Source of the DNA: a virus
Length of the DNA: 58,468 nucleotides
Reading direction: 5' to 3' (one strand)
Virus record (IMG/VR): IMGVR_UViG_3300020228_000001
Coordinates: 1 to 58,468 of that record
A program made the position numbers and the translations under genes. This document shows positions 32,609 to 40,106 of the stretch, one piece after another (within the stretch, counting starts at the first letter, position 1; each line of letters starts with the position of its first letter). The notes under the pieces were generated by a model. The model did not search any database. It saw only the letters and a list, made by a program, of their open reading frames with translations, and was not told the DNA's origin.

Positions 32609-32868
32609 GCTGTCGTGCTCCTCTCGGCCCGGATCTGCCCGGTGATGCAGCCCACTATGACTCGCTCGCCCATGTAGCCCCAGAGCGATGCAGAGAGCAC
32701 CTTGGGCAGCTCGATCAGCTCATCTGCGATCCTGGCGAGAACGAAGTCCTCGCCATCAGGCTCGATGACATCCGAGAGCTTCCCGACGATGATATCCAGC
32801 TCTCGGAGGCGGCTAGGTGTGCCTGGAACGAAAGCTTTTTCTAGAACCGCATCTACAGAAGATGCCAC
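32605..32868 (-). CDS. Hypothetical early protein (87 aa)
   Basis: MASSVDAVLEKAFVPGTPSR then acidic helical body with VLARIADELIELPKVLSASL. ATGA overlap downstream. Unassigned. Confidence 0.5.
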   Translation of the reverse strand: MASSVDAVLEKAFVPGTPSRLRELDIIVGKLSDVIEPDGEDFVLARIADELIELPKVLSASLWGYMGERVIVGCITGQIRAERSTTA

Positions 32869-32871
32869 TGC

Positions 32872-33147
32872 CTAGGCCTCCTCTGTGAGGGGGATGTCTG
32901 GGCAATCATTGCCCATTTTCTTTTGCTTCTGTTCGCGAGGATGCACCAGAGTCTCTTCGCGCAGGTAGAGTTTCCCGCGCGCCCCTAATTCATGTATCCT
33001 GCGCTTGATTGTGTCTCGCGATGGTGCCTTTACGCCACTCGGCACGAGCCCCAAAACAGTATCAATAGTCTTTGTGATGGTCTGGCCCGGTTGAGCTCTG
33101 ATCGAGGCCAAAATTATATCGTCCAATGCAGATTGTTTTCCGTTCAT
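32872..33147 (-). CDS. Winged-helix regulator (91 aa)
   Basis: From ATG at 33147 (MNGKQSALDDIILASIRAQP) with GAGGTGG upstream. HTH APSRDTIKRRIHELGARGKL followed by a wing YLREETLVHP. A classic wHTH at the head of a sub-operon, with a palindrome (TAGTTGCAACTA) 74 bp upstream. Likely autoregulatory transcription factor. Confidence 0.6.
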   Translation of the reverse strand: MNGKQSALDDIILASIRAQPGQTITKTIDTVLGLVPSGVKAPSRDTIKRRIHELGARGKLYLREETLVHPREQKQKKMGNDCPDIPLTEEA

Positions 33148-33374
33148 TGCCCACCTCTTTTGCAAGGTGGAGCCACGAGCCGCAACTTTCAGAGCCGATA
33201 GATACATATTCTCGCGCTGCTAGTTGCAACTACCGGGACGAAGCTGCAAAAGTTTGGCGACCTACACAGCTTTGCCCTGGGCTCTTTCTTGCTATGCTTC
33301 TACTGTTCAATTGTGCTTTTTCATGATATACCTTTTCATCTATGCTACTATGCCGCGCGTGGAGTGAAAGTGTC
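33148..33374. promoter_or_regulatory. Intergenic control region with a perfect 12-bp palindrome
   Basis: TAGTTGCAACTA at 33221-33232 is a perfect palindrome. Minus-strand TATA-like ATATGTATC lies near 33203-33210, and a second GGTATATCATG near 33323-33333. No protein-coding frame is convincing. This looks like the operator/promoter of the wHTH gene at 32872-33147. Confidence 0.4.
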
Positions 33375-33596
33375 CTATTCGTCGATGCACTGATCACTTT
33401 CGACCCAGTTTTTTAAGCCATATTTGGCCATCTCTTCAGCGGCTTCCGCCGCCGTTTTGAAGCTCTCGCCGTTGACCCAGAACATCCCATTTGCCGGGCT
33501 GTATCCTGCCCAATTGTAATCAGAATCGATCTTTGGATTCTGAAAGCTTATCACATGATTTTGTCCAAGTTTCTCAATTATTTCGTCAATTTTCAT
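33375..33596 (-). CDS. Hypothetical early protein (73 aa)
   Basis: From ATG at 33596 (MKIDEIIEKLGQNHVISFQN). Contains DSDYNWAGYSPANGMFWVNG and a helical AAEAAEEMAKYG, similar in layout to its neighbours at 33599 and 33947 (strand-turn-strand plus AAE helix). May be a small paralogue group. Function unknown. Confidence 0.5.
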   Translation of the reverse strand: MKIDEIIEKLGQNHVISFQNPKIDSDYNWAGYSPANGMFWVNGESFKTAAEAAEEMAKYGLKNWVESDQCIDE

Positions 33597-33598
33597 TT

Positions 33599-33799
33599 TC
33601 AAGTCGCCCCCCATTCAGCCTTTAGAGCCGCATCGGCTGCCCGGAGCTTGCAGAGTATGTCGGCCATGTCAGATCCGGCGCACGATATCTCCCAATTGTA
33701 CCCCTTCGTGTTTTTCTCCAGCTTGATTTTCAAGGGCTCCACTGAAGCCCCATAAATATGCTCTACCACTATATTGGCAGGCAGTTCTTTTTCGCACAT
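33599..33799 (-). CDS. Hypothetical early protein (66 aa)
   Basis: From ATG at 33799 (MCEKELPANIVVEHIYGASV), preceded by GGAGGAAG. Alpha/beta, ending AADAALKAEWGAT. A longer upstream frame overlaps the zinc gene and is not needed. Unassigned. Confidence 0.5.
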   Translation of the reverse strand: MCEKELPANIVVEHIYGASVEPLKIKLEKNTKGYNWEISCAGSDMADILCKLRAADAALKAEWGAT

Positions 33800-33800
33800 C

Positions 33801-33950
33801 TTATTCTTCCTCCGCTCTTGGTTGCCATTGGGGGCAGCTATCCGACTCATGGCTGGCCGCCCCGTATGTTTTACAAAATCCAATATCAGCCGGGCCTTTG
33901 AAATCATCCGGCGGGAATTGGTAGGCGGCGCATGTATCGCATCGCTTCAT
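33801..33950 (-). CDS. Small zinc-binding protein (49 aa)
   Basis: MKRCDTCAAYQFPPDDFKGP, then FCKTYG and SCPQWQ: CxxC plus two distal Cys, a probable zinc finger. ATGA overlap with the upstream gene. Unassigned. Confidence 0.55.
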   Translation of the reverse strand: MKRCDTCAAYQFPPDDFKGPADIGFCKTYGAASHESDSCPQWQPRAEEE

Positions 33951-34180
33951 TGCATCGCCCTCTGGAGTGCAAGCAGGTCACAGTAGCCGCCGCGAATCTC
34001 TACAATATGCTCGCGGCTCGCGTCGGATGCCCCGGCCACAAAAGGATAGTCCACCTCGAAGGGCGCCGCCAGAACTCCGATCCGCCCGACCTTGAGCCCG
34101 AACGCCCGGAACTTCTCAGCGGCTTCCTCGATAGTGAAAACATGTTCACTTCCGTTTACGACCTTAACCTTGCCTTGCAT
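33947..34180 (-). CDS. First gene of the early operon, hypothetical (77 aa)
   Basis: MQGKVKVVNGSEHVFTIEEA followed by AAEKFRAFGLKVGRIGVLAA and a C-terminal HIVEIRGGYCDLLALQRAMQ. A strong TATA box is centred 26 bp upstream, so the transcript is probably leaderless. It starts the long early operon running leftward. No family recognised. Confidence 0.55.
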   Translation of the reverse strand: MQGKVKVVNGSEHVFTIEEAAEKFRAFGLKVGRIGVLAAPFEVDYPFVAGASDASREHIVEIRGGYCDLLALQRAMQ

Positions 34181-34197
34181 ACGCTAACTACAACGCA

Positions 34198-34210
34198 TTA
34201 GTATATAAAG
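34198..34210 (-). promoter_or_regulatory. Main early promoter (TATA box)
   Basis: Minus strand CTTTATATACTAATGCG, TATA centre 26 bp upstream of the ATG at 34180. TGCGTTGTAG follows the TATA box and the minus-strand promoter of the cassette at 45.1 kb has a closely similar sequence. Confidence 0.7.
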
Positions 34211-34212
34211 AT

Positions 34213-34239
34213 TGCGTAGAATGCGTAGAATGCGTAGAT
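34213..34239. repeat. Three tandem 9-bp repeats, TGCGTAGAA operator
   Basis: TGCGTAGAA at 34213-34221 and 34222-34230, TGCGTAGAT at 34231-34239. The array lies exactly between the divergent TATA boxes of the early operon and the plus-strand RHH gene, a good place for RHH operator binding. Confidence 0.7.
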
Positions 34240-34241
34240 AA

Positions 34242-34250
34242 CTTAAAATA
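34242..34250 (+). promoter_or_regulatory. TATA box for the plus-strand RHH gene
   Basis: CTTAAAATA centred about 28 bp before the ATG at 34274, directly beside the TGCGTAGAA repeats. Confidence 0.6.
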
Positions 34251-34273
34251 CCAAGCATGCGTTTGTTGTTGTT

Positions 34274-34417
34274 ATGGTGCAAAAACGTCTATCAGTGGTC
34301 GTGAGCGAAGAAGCTTGGACCGTATTGAAAGAGTACCAAGAAAAGAACAAAATCGGAACGCGTGATGAGGCAGTCGAGACCTTCCTCCTCGCTCATCGAG
34401 GAGGTGAATTGAAATGA
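34274..34417 (+). CDS. RHH regulator (47 aa), divergent from the early operon
   Basis: MVQKRLSVVVSEEAWTVLKE then TRDEAVETFLLAH: beta strand (RLSVVVS), helix, turn, helix of the ribbon-helix-helix fold. It is divergent from the early promoter, with three operator-like repeats between. Probably represses or autoregulates the early operon and itself, a lysogeny-switch candidate. Confidence 0.65.
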   Translation: MVQKRLSVVVSEEAWTVLKEYQEKNKIGTRDEAVETFLLAHRGGELK

Positions 34418-34578
34418 AGTTCTGTGAATATTGCCAGCGCAATGTGAAACCTAAAAAGGACTGGTCGTGGCTTGGATTCTGCGTAGGGGTAGGCATCTTC
34501 TATATACCTTGGTATTTCGCGAAGGCACCACACTGCCCGATATGCAACGCGAAAATGGGAATGCTCAAGAAAGACTGA
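34414..34578 (+). CDS. Zinc-ribbon membrane protein (54 aa)
   Basis: MKFCEYCQRNVKPKKDWSWL, one hydrophobic helix (FCVGVGIFYIPWYF), then HCPICNAKMG: two CxxC pairs bracket a transmembrane segment. Perfect GGAGGTGA upstream, with overlap to the previous stop. May signal or anchor at the membrane; function unknown. Confidence 0.55.
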   Translation: MKFCEYCQRNVKPKKDWSWLGFCVGVGIFYIPWYFAKAPHCPICNAKMGMLKKD

Positions 34579-34617
34579 TTACCGTAAAAGCATCACTGCC
34601 CCCGGATGCAAAAACTA

Positions 34618-34626
34618 GATATACCG
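34618..34626 (+). promoter_or_regulatory. TATA box for the gene at 34646
   Basis: AGATATACC centred about 24 bp upstream of the ATG at 34646, with AAAACT before it. Suits a leaderless archaeal transcript. Confidence 0.5.
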
Positions 34627-34645
34627 TACTCGCGCATAGAAGAGT

Positions 34646-35155
34646 ATGCCGCCAGAACGCTACAGAGACCGAACCCTGACGATCTATTTTCCCACCAATG
34701 ATGAATACCAAGAACTGAAGCAATCGGCAATTGCCGCAAAGACAAAAGAGTCTCTTTTCGCCCGCGAAATGATCCGAACCGGGATGCAGTACCATACCCT
34801 TTCTCCAAACATTCCAGCGATCCGCGAAGCCGCCCAATCTCGGGAGGCTCTCACCATGGCCCGGCGCTCTCTGAAGGATTCCGAAGCGGCCAGGCTGAAG
34901 CTGGAGACTGAGATCTTCGCCCTGAAAGGTTCCCTCTTCTTGCAGCCCACCCCAGAAGGCCGGGGCTCGCTTTCCTCCGAACTGATAGACCTTCTCCAGG
35001 ATGGCCGGGTCTGGCGCTCCGCTGAGATCATGGGCGCCCTTGGGATCGACGCCAAGAACATCGATGCCCTCAAAGTCCTGGCCGGGCAGCTCCATGCCCT
35101 CCAGGACCTCAAGATGATCGAGGAGACTGTGAAGGGGTGGAGGTGGATAGAATGA
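34646..35155 (+). CDS. Putative DNA-binding regulator beside the integrase
   Basis: 169 residues. N-terminal RTLTIYFPTNDEYQELKQSA then SLFAREMIRTG is RHH-like; a coiled helix follows, and the C-terminal half (LIDLLQDGRVWRSAEIMGAL then KVLAGQLHALQDLKMIEETV) is winged-helix-like. Position next to the integrase suggests an excision or lysogeny regulator. No specific family assigned. Confidence 0.55.
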   Translation: MPPERYRDRTLTIYFPTNDEYQELKQSAIAAKTKESLFAREMIRTGMQYHTLSPNIPAIREAAQSREALTMARRSLKDSEAARLKLETEIFALKGSLFLQPTPEGRGSLSSELIDLLQDGRVWRSAEIMGALGIDAKNIDALKVLAGQLHALQDLKMIEETVKGWRWIE

Positions 35156-35328
35156 CCCCCGATGAATCGATAGCAATTGTAAGAGCGTTAGCGGCGAGTG
35201 ATCCGTTTTTCGATAATGATATGGGAGAACTTGTTTGTGCGTTGTGTGGTGGCGATTGGGCGCACGAAGCGAATTGTTTGGTCGAGCGAGCAAAACGATG
35301 TGTCGAGATATGGGAAAATGAACTCTGA
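35152..35328 (+). CDS. Small zinc-binding protein (58 aa)
   Basis: From the ATG overlapping the previous stop (MTPDESIAIVRALAASDPFF), then VCALCGGDWAHEANCLVERA: C-x-x-C...H-x-x-x-C, a compact zinc module common in small phage proteins. Overlaps the integrase start by 11 bp. Confidence 0.55.
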   Translation: MTPDESIAIVRALAASDPFFDNDMGELVCALCGGDWAHEANCLVERAKRCVEIWENEL

Positions 35329-36229
35329 TCTCCTCGCCGCCTTTGTGGCCGATCAGCGCTTGCGCCGCCTCGCCCCCGGCACGATACAAACCAGTTCGGC
35401 CCGCATCCGGGCATATCTATCCTACTGCGAGAAAGTCGGGCTAGATCCTCTACAGGCCGGTAGGGAGGTCTTCCTGAAGTATCTCCAATATCGCCAGGAG
35501 CGAGGTGTCAGGCACGGCACCCTGAAGGGCGATTTCTCGGCACTCTCCAGCTTCTACGAGCTTCTGGAGGAGCAGGGAAAGAGCCGCTCCGCTCAAGAGG
35601 TAGGAGCTATTCGAAAAAAGTATCTCAGGCAGTACAAGCCTGATGCCGAAGAGCGGCAGATAATCAGCATCGAGCAGGCCGCTTCCATGGTAGCCGGGAC
35701 GATCGACACCAGGGACCGGGCTATTCTGCTCCTGCTGCTGAAGACAGGCATGAGAAGAGGAGAGATGGCTACATTGGATGTAGCGGATGTATCCCTGGAG
35801 GGATTGAGTATCAGACTGAAGCCCACGGGAAAGCGCAGCAACCGCCTGGTTTTCTTCGACGAAGAGGCAAAAGAAGCGCTCTCGAGGTGGCTCAAGGCCA
35901 GGGCGAGAAGGGCAGGATCTGAGCCGGCGCTCTTCCTGGCACCGGACGGCCAGCGGCTAGGCTACCGCGGGATCTGGTCTGCGGTGGTCCGGGCAGCGGC
36001 CAGGGCCGGGCTGCACGACCCGGCGAGCGAAAAGCTGGAGGAGCGCTTCGGGCCGCATTGCTGCCGGCACTGGAACGCCACCCACCTCCTGCGTGCCGGG
36101 ATGCCAAGAGAATACATGCAGTGGCTCAGAGGCGATGCCCGGCGGGATGCAATCGATATCTACAACCACATTGACCCGGAAGATGTCAGGCGGGCCTACT
36201 TGGTGAATATCCCCCTGCTCGGTATCTAG
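35318..36229 (+). CDS. int: Tyrosine integrase
   Basis: 303 residues from the ATG at 35318. N-terminal SAM-like core-binding domain (about 1-85), then the catalytic domain: TGMRRGE with R146, K172 in the beta-hairpin, PHCCRHWNATHLL with H247/R250 and Y282 in DAIDIYNHIDP. This is the standard R-K-H-x-x-R-Y set of the tyrosine recombinase family (XerC/D-like archaeal type). It would integrate and excise the viral genome at an att site not identified here. Coupled with the preceding zinc gene. Confidence 0.9.
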   Translation: MNSDLLAAFVADQRLRRLAPGTIQTSSARIRAYLSYCEKVGLDPLQAGREVFLKYLQYRQERGVRHGTLKGDFSALSSFYELLEEQGKSRSAQEVGAIRKKYLRQYKPDAEERQIISIEQAASMVAGTIDTRDRAILLLLLKTGMRRGEMATLDVADVSLEGLSIRLKPTGKRSNRLVFFDEEAKEALSRWLKARARRAGSEPALFLAPDGQRLGYRGIWSAVVRAAARAGLHDPASEKLEERFGPHCCRHWNATHLLRAGMPREYMQWLRGDARRDAIDIYNHIDPEDVRRAYLVNIPLLGI

Positions 36230-36287
36230 GCGAGTACAAAAGGGCCAAATCGGAGCTCCCGCAGCAGCCCTAATTTAGTCCTTTTGT
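36230..36287. other. Region after int with a distant inverted repeat
   Basis: ACAAAAGG (36236-36243) and CCTTTTGT (36280-36287) form an 8-bp inverted repeat across the convergent int end and the end of the minus gene at 36275. Could be a two-way terminator or lie near attP; no further support. Confidence 0.3.
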
Positions 36288-36472
36288 CCACGCGAGAGCA
36301 CCGCAGCGACGTGCTCTCTCCAAGCCTCTGCCGATAGCCCCAGACAGATCCCGCAGTCCGCCTTTTTCTCGCGGCAGAGATGATAGGCAGGACACTCCTG
36401 CACCGCTTCCGCTGTCGGCTTGGACACTTTCGCAGCCTTCTCTTTTGGCTGCGGCTTCTTTTTGGGCGCCAT
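36275..36472 (-). CDS. Small Lys-rich Cys protein (65 aa)
   Basis: MAPKKKPQPKEKAAKVSKPT then ECPAYHLCREKKADCGICLG: four Cys in a C-x5-C...C-x-x-C layout. Last gene of the late block. Similar compact Cys clusters appear in small DNA-binding or Fe-S proteins. Unassigned. Confidence 0.5.
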   Translation of the reverse strand: MAPKKKPQPKEKAAKVSKPTAEAVQECPAYHLCREKKADCGICLGLSAEAWREHVAAVLSRGQKD

Positions 36473-36476
36473 CTGC

Positions 36477-36686
36477 CTAGCCGCCCCTCATCTCTGCGTC
36501 TCTGCCTACCAGGATCTCGACAGTCGCGTCCAGTGTGGCCCCGTCATTCTTGAGGTAGAGGACCTCAACCGATTCGCCCAGGAGCCCGATCTGGCCAGGC
36601 CCCAGGAACAATAGCGGGCCGGTCATTGCGATCCAGTCAGGGACGGCATCCGCCCCGTCTACATCAGTGCCTTGATATCCTACCAT
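36477..36686 (-). CDS. Small beta protein, paralogue of 37287-37670
   Basis: 69 residues. GPLLFLGPGQIGLLGESVEV followed by KNDGATLDATVEILVGRDA aligns with the C-terminal half of the 127-aa protein at 37287 (GPLTLIGVGQVALLG...VLDANVQIIVIRNA). Probably a tail-fibre or baseplate decoration subunit derived by duplication. Confidence 0.55.
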   Translation of the reverse strand: MVGYQGTDVDGADAVPDWIAMTGPLLFLGPGQIGLLGESVEVLYLKNDGATLDATVEILVGRDAEMRGG

Positions 36687-36698
36687 GATTACTTCTCC

Positions 36699-37277
36699 CT
36701 ACGCCGGCGTCCCTGGGGCCGTTCCCATTTTCAGCATTTCTGTCATGTCGTTCGACGTGCCTCGGGTAATCCGCACCTTGGAGCTTGCTCCCGTGGTGCC
36801 GCTGGTGCAGGTGTATATGGTCGTGTAGGCGAAGGTCACGGCTGCGTAAGCCCCGCCCAGTGCCTGGATAGCTGACTCAATAGCAGCAGCGATCTCTGAG
36901 CCGGAGTCCAGCAACGTGGCATCGACGGTGATCTCGCTGTAGTCGTCCTCGTCATCAACCATGATCTTCATTTTCGCGCCAGTCAGGAGCGAGCTGATGT
37001 CAGTTGATGGTGACGCGGCAGATATGTGGGTCCCCGCCGTGGCCGGATACTCGATGTGACTGGCATAATACAGATCTGCATAGTTGTCGGACTTCATAAA
37101 GAGCAACTGCATGGCGAACGGAGCCACGGGCTGCAGGTCCGCAATGACGGTGCCGGATGTCTTGGGCACCGGGATCCCCAACACGTCAATAGCCCCGACG
37201 TTCACCGTGGCCTCCTCCGAGATGATGGGCCCCCCTTCGGCCTGGATTCCCAGGCTGTAAGCGATGGGTATCGTCAT
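36699..37277 (-). CDS. Tail fibre-like beta protein (192 aa)
   Basis: N-terminal VIADLQPVAPFAMQLLFMKS-DNYADLYY resembles the 37287 protein (LVDIQPGDPGDVL...SDNYEDLTY). The C-terminal part (SGSEIAAAIESAIQ...FAYTTIYTCTSGTTG-ASSKVRIT) matches a repeat common in phage sheath and fibre proteins. Likely structural baseplate/fibre component. Confidence 0.5.
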   Translation of the reverse strand: MTIPIAYSLGIQAEGGPIISEEATVNVGAIDVLGIPVPKTSGTVIADLQPVAPFAMQLLFMKSDNYADLYYASHIEYPATAGTHISAASPSTDISSLLTGAKMKIMVDDEDDYSEITVDATLLDSGSEIAAAIESAIQALGGAYAAVTFAYTTIYTCTSGTTGASSKVRITRGTSNDMTEMLKMGTAPGTPA

Positions 37278-37286
37278 ACTGCCCGC

Positions 37287-37670
37287 CTACAGGCCGGAAT
37301 CGACAGCGTTTCGTATGACAATAATCTGGACATTGGCATCGAGCACCGTGCCGGCATTGAAGAAGGCGAACACGTTGCAGGTTGCCCCAAGCAGCGCCAC
37401 CTGACCCACCCCAATGAGCGTGAGCGGGCCGTCCAGCGTGTTGGGCGCGCCTGAATCAACTTGATACGTCAGATCCTCGTAATTGTCGGACGTGATCATT
37501 ATCGCCAGCACGTCTCCGGGATCGCCAGGTTGGATATCCACCAGAGCAGATCCTTCTGCCGCGACGACGAACTGATTGACATCGTACGCCTCAGCCTCGA
37601 AATGATCATCAACCAGCTTAGACGGTCCGCCAGTGACAATCAGTTCACTTCTCCAATTTACAGTAAGCAT
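37287..37670 (-). CDS. Small beta-sandwich tail protein (127 aa)
   Basis: Beta-rich (MLTVNWRSELIVTGGPSKLV). Its halves are related to the two proteins encoded downstream (36699 first half, 36477). Located after baseplate J, where fibre proteins often map. Structural role inferred. Confidence 0.5.
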   Translation of the reverse strand: MLTVNWRSELIVTGGPSKLVDDHFEAEAYDVNQFVVAAEGSALVDIQPGDPGDVLAIMITSDNYEDLTYQVDSGAPNTLDGPLTLIGVGQVALLGATCNVFAFFNAGTVLDANVQIIVIRNAVDSGL

Positions 37671-37703
37671 TTTTACACCTCGAAATATGATAGAAAATAG
37701 AAT

Positions 37704-39140
37704 TTAAGCTGCCTCAGTGACAGCTACGGTTCCGACTTCCAGCCGCTCATCGGACTCCACATCAACATGCTCTCCGAATCCGGTTATTGTGGAGCCCTTA
37801 CAGGTGACTGAGAAGCTTGATACATCATCGATGCCCAAGAAGGCGCGGGATGTCGCATAGTCGATGTATATGTATTTTGTCAGGTCCGCGAACTGCAGCT
37901 CCTCCCCGATCCGGTAGCTGGCCAGCTTTGCCTCCAGGGAGGCCTGGATGTTGTCGAGCAGGTCTGCCTCAGGCGTGGCTGTGAGGACCAGCTCCAGGGA
38001 TATGTCCACCTCCTGGAGCTCCGGGCTTACGTAACCTCTCGGGTACGTGCCCCGCATCATGAAAATATCAAAGCTCAGGGTGCCGGCATAGCTGGAAGAG
38101 ACGATCTTGGTAGCCAGCAGGAAGCCCTCTTCCTGCACCGCCTGAACTGTCGTTCCGGCCGGTGATAGGGCTGGGATCGTGGCCCTGCCTGCCTTCCCGG
38201 TCGCCGTGGATGTGTCGTACACGAACGGCACCGAGACCTCGGTGGGGCAGAATTGCAGAGTCCTAACCCAGACAGGAGCTCCGGCAGTGTCCCCGATCTC
38301 AAACAGTGGCGCACCGTCTCGGAGGCTTGCACCCAAGACACCCGGCGCCGTGCAGCCGGCTGCCAGGTTGTCGAGCACCATGTCATCTATATCATCATCA
38401 ATGTCTCCAACAGCATCGATCACCAGCAGAACGTCACCCTGCCCCAGTGTCTGGACATGAGCCTCCCGGACCCCTGCCACGCCGTCTATGTGCTCTTCCA
38501 TGAGTGGGACGGTAGCCCGGCCATTCACCCAGATAGTATAGAGGGCCCTCTCCCGGAGATCCGTGTCCGACTCCTGGTCAGTACCGCCCGTGAAAGGCGA
38601 GTCGTTGGTGACTGTCTGGATTCCGACAATGGGCGTGCGGATGATATTGACTAGCCCGGTGCTGACGTTGCCTGTCGTACCGGAGGCCAGGGCGGTGGCG
38701 TAGGCATAGGCCTGCACATCCCCGATCCCCAGGGTAACGGCATCATCGACCGAGAATTGCAGCAGCGTGCCGTCATCGGCCAGAGCGGCGCAGATGGTGC
38801 CGGCTGGGATTATGATAGCACTCAGAGCAGCGGTGGGCCGGGAGAAGGTGAGCACTCCCATGGCGCGGATGCCAGGCTGTCGCCCTTCTGGCAACATCGA
38901 CAGAACGATAGCAGAGAGCGCCGCGCCGGTCGCGGTGAGGATGGAAGAGTCGCGGACTTTGGTTTTGAGCAATTGTATAAAAATCCAAAATTCTGATGCT
39001 ATGGCCTCTGCTAAAATACTGTTGAAAGTGGCAACAGAACGATCCTGTAGCAGTGGATCCCTGGTGGTCAGGAAATCTAACCAGTCCTCGTAAATGTCAT
39101 TAGCACTGTAATTAAGAAATTCCGTAAAATCCTGCGCCAT
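37704..39140 (-). CDS. Baseplate J-like protein
   Basis: 478 residues. SDTDLRERALYTIWVNGRATV preceded by DSPFTGGTDQE is the G-G-x-D-x-E-x-D-x-x-x-R-x-R signature of Mu gp47/P2 gpJ baseplate wedge proteins (around residues 185-205). The rest is beta-rich. It sits directly after the gp25-like gene. It forms the wedge of the contractile baseplate. Confidence 0.85.
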   Translation of the reverse strand: MAQDFTEFLNYSANDIYEDWLDFLTTRDPLLQDRSVATFNSILAEAIASEFWIFIQLLKTKVRDSSILTATGAALSAIVLSMLPEGRQPGIRAMGVLTFSRPTAALSAIIIPAGTICAALADDGTLLQFSVDDAVTLGIGDVQAYAYATALASGTTGNVSTGLVNIIRTPIVGIQTVTNDSPFTGGTDQESDTDLRERALYTIWVNGRATVPLMEEHIDGVAGVREAHVQTLGQGDVLLVIDAVGDIDDDIDDMVLDNLAAGCTAPGVLGASLRDGAPLFEIGDTAGAPVWVRTLQFCPTEVSVPFVYDTSTATGKAGRATIPALSPAGTTVQAVQEEGFLLATKIVSSSYAGTLSFDIFMMRGTYPRGYVSPELQEVDISLELVLTATPEADLLDNIQASLEAKLASYRIGEELQFADLTKYIYIDYATSRAFLGIDDVSSFSVTCKGSTITGFGEHVDVESDERLEVGTVAVTEAA

Positions 39141-39147
39141 TTAAACC

Positions 39148-39609
39148 TCAGTAGCTCGCCATTCCCAAGTCTTTCAGAGCCGCATTAAGCCGCGAATTCA
39201 TCTCATTCAGACTCGCAGCGTTCCCCAAAAACTCAACCGGAAATGGGCCGATGTAGGCCTTGATCGAGATCGAATTTCTTTCGGGTACTTCCAATCTGAG
39301 CCCAGCGACAATATATTCCGGGAAAAGCTCTTCCAGCTCAGCCTGGATCTGGCCTTTCAGGCTTTTCAGGATCGAGACTGTGAGCGGCATATTCATGTAA
39401 GATCGGATGCAGCAGCCGAAGTTTGGAAAAAGTGGACGCTCTCCCTTTTTTACTGAAAGCCATACTTGTATGCGCTGCATGATGCAATCCTGTTCTTTTG
39501 TAACACGCGCCACGTCCCCTGAAGAGGTCCTTACAGGGCTCCATCTGCCATGACATCTACAGATACCGTTTTCAAACACGCCGCTCATTTTCACGTCGCC
39601 AAAAGCCAT
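39148..39609 (-). CDS. Baseplate wedge protein, gp25/gpW-like
   Basis: 153 residues. Core: MQRIQVWLSVKKGERPLFPN, FGCCIRSYMNMPLTVSILKS, then LEELFPEYIVAGLRLEV: the L-x-T-x-x-G-E-x-x-x-x-P-x-x-G pattern of gp25-like lysozyme-fold wedge proteins. The N-terminal extension (CRCHGRWSPV) has Cys/His. Positioned upstream of baseplate J as usual. Confidence 0.75.
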   Translation of the reverse strand: MAFGDVKMSGVFENGICRCHGRWSPVRTSSGDVARVTKEQDCIMQRIQVWLSVKKGERPLFPNFGCCIRSYMNMPLTVSILKSLKGQIQAELEELFPEYIVAGLRLEVPERNSISIKAYIGPFPVEFLGNAASLNEMNSRLNAALKDLGMASY

Positions 39610-40104
39610 CTACGGCACCTCTTTCCTGGCCCACCACCCGACTATGCCGTCCGTGACCTGGCAGATCTGAACTATATCGCTGCTGACTGCCCCCAGCGAT
39701 TCCAGAGAAGTTGTATTATAATTATTGAATGATAGCTTGTAATTTCCGTTCACATAGAATCGCAAGATATAGGGCTCGGCGGGTGGCGTTACCCAGACGT
39801 TCCCGCCTTGGTTGCAGCCCATCCCAGAGGGGGCGGGCGGGCGCGGCATAGCTGCCGGGAGCACATCCCCCGCTATGGCAACCTCAGCCAGACCGCCGAG
39901 CGCCTTGGCGTCTGCGATAAGCTGCTTGATTATATCCCAGGTGAGGCTCTTCAGGCCGCAGATATCAGAGATCTCCCACAGAAGGACATCAACCGGGCAG
40001 TTCTTGTTGCACAGCCCTACCAGCTTGGAAACAATCGCGGGATTATCGTACAGAAAGGGGGTTAAGTCGTCTCTTATGATTCGGATGTTTTCATAGATCT
40101 GAAT
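39610..40104 (-). CDS. Baseplate/tail protein with a probable ATT start
   Basis: 164 residues if translation starts at ATT (40104), which has GGAGG at an ideal distance of seven bases. No in-frame ATG/GTG/TTG precedes the GTG at 39864 (an 84-residue product), while the frame is open and protein-like above it: IQIYENIRIIRDDLTPFLYD, LVGLCNKNCPVDVLLWEISD. The C-terminal half has NVWVTPPAEPYILRFYVNGN, a typical tail/fibre beta domain. Lies between the tail spike and gp25-like genes. Confidence 0.5.
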   Translation of the reverse strand: MQIYENIRIIRDDLTPFLYDNPAIVSKLVGLCNKNCPVDVLLWEISDICGLKSLTWDIIKQLIADAKALGGLAEVAIAGDVLPAAMPRPPAPSGMGCNQGGNVWVTPPAEPYILRFYVNGNYKLSFNNYNTTSLESLGAVSSDIVQICQVTDGIVGWWARKEVP

Positions 40105-40106
40105 AT

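Noticed and set aside
36236-36287. attP site
   Set aside because: Only an 8-bp inverted repeat next to int; no tRNA-like or core sequence that could be checked without the host genome.
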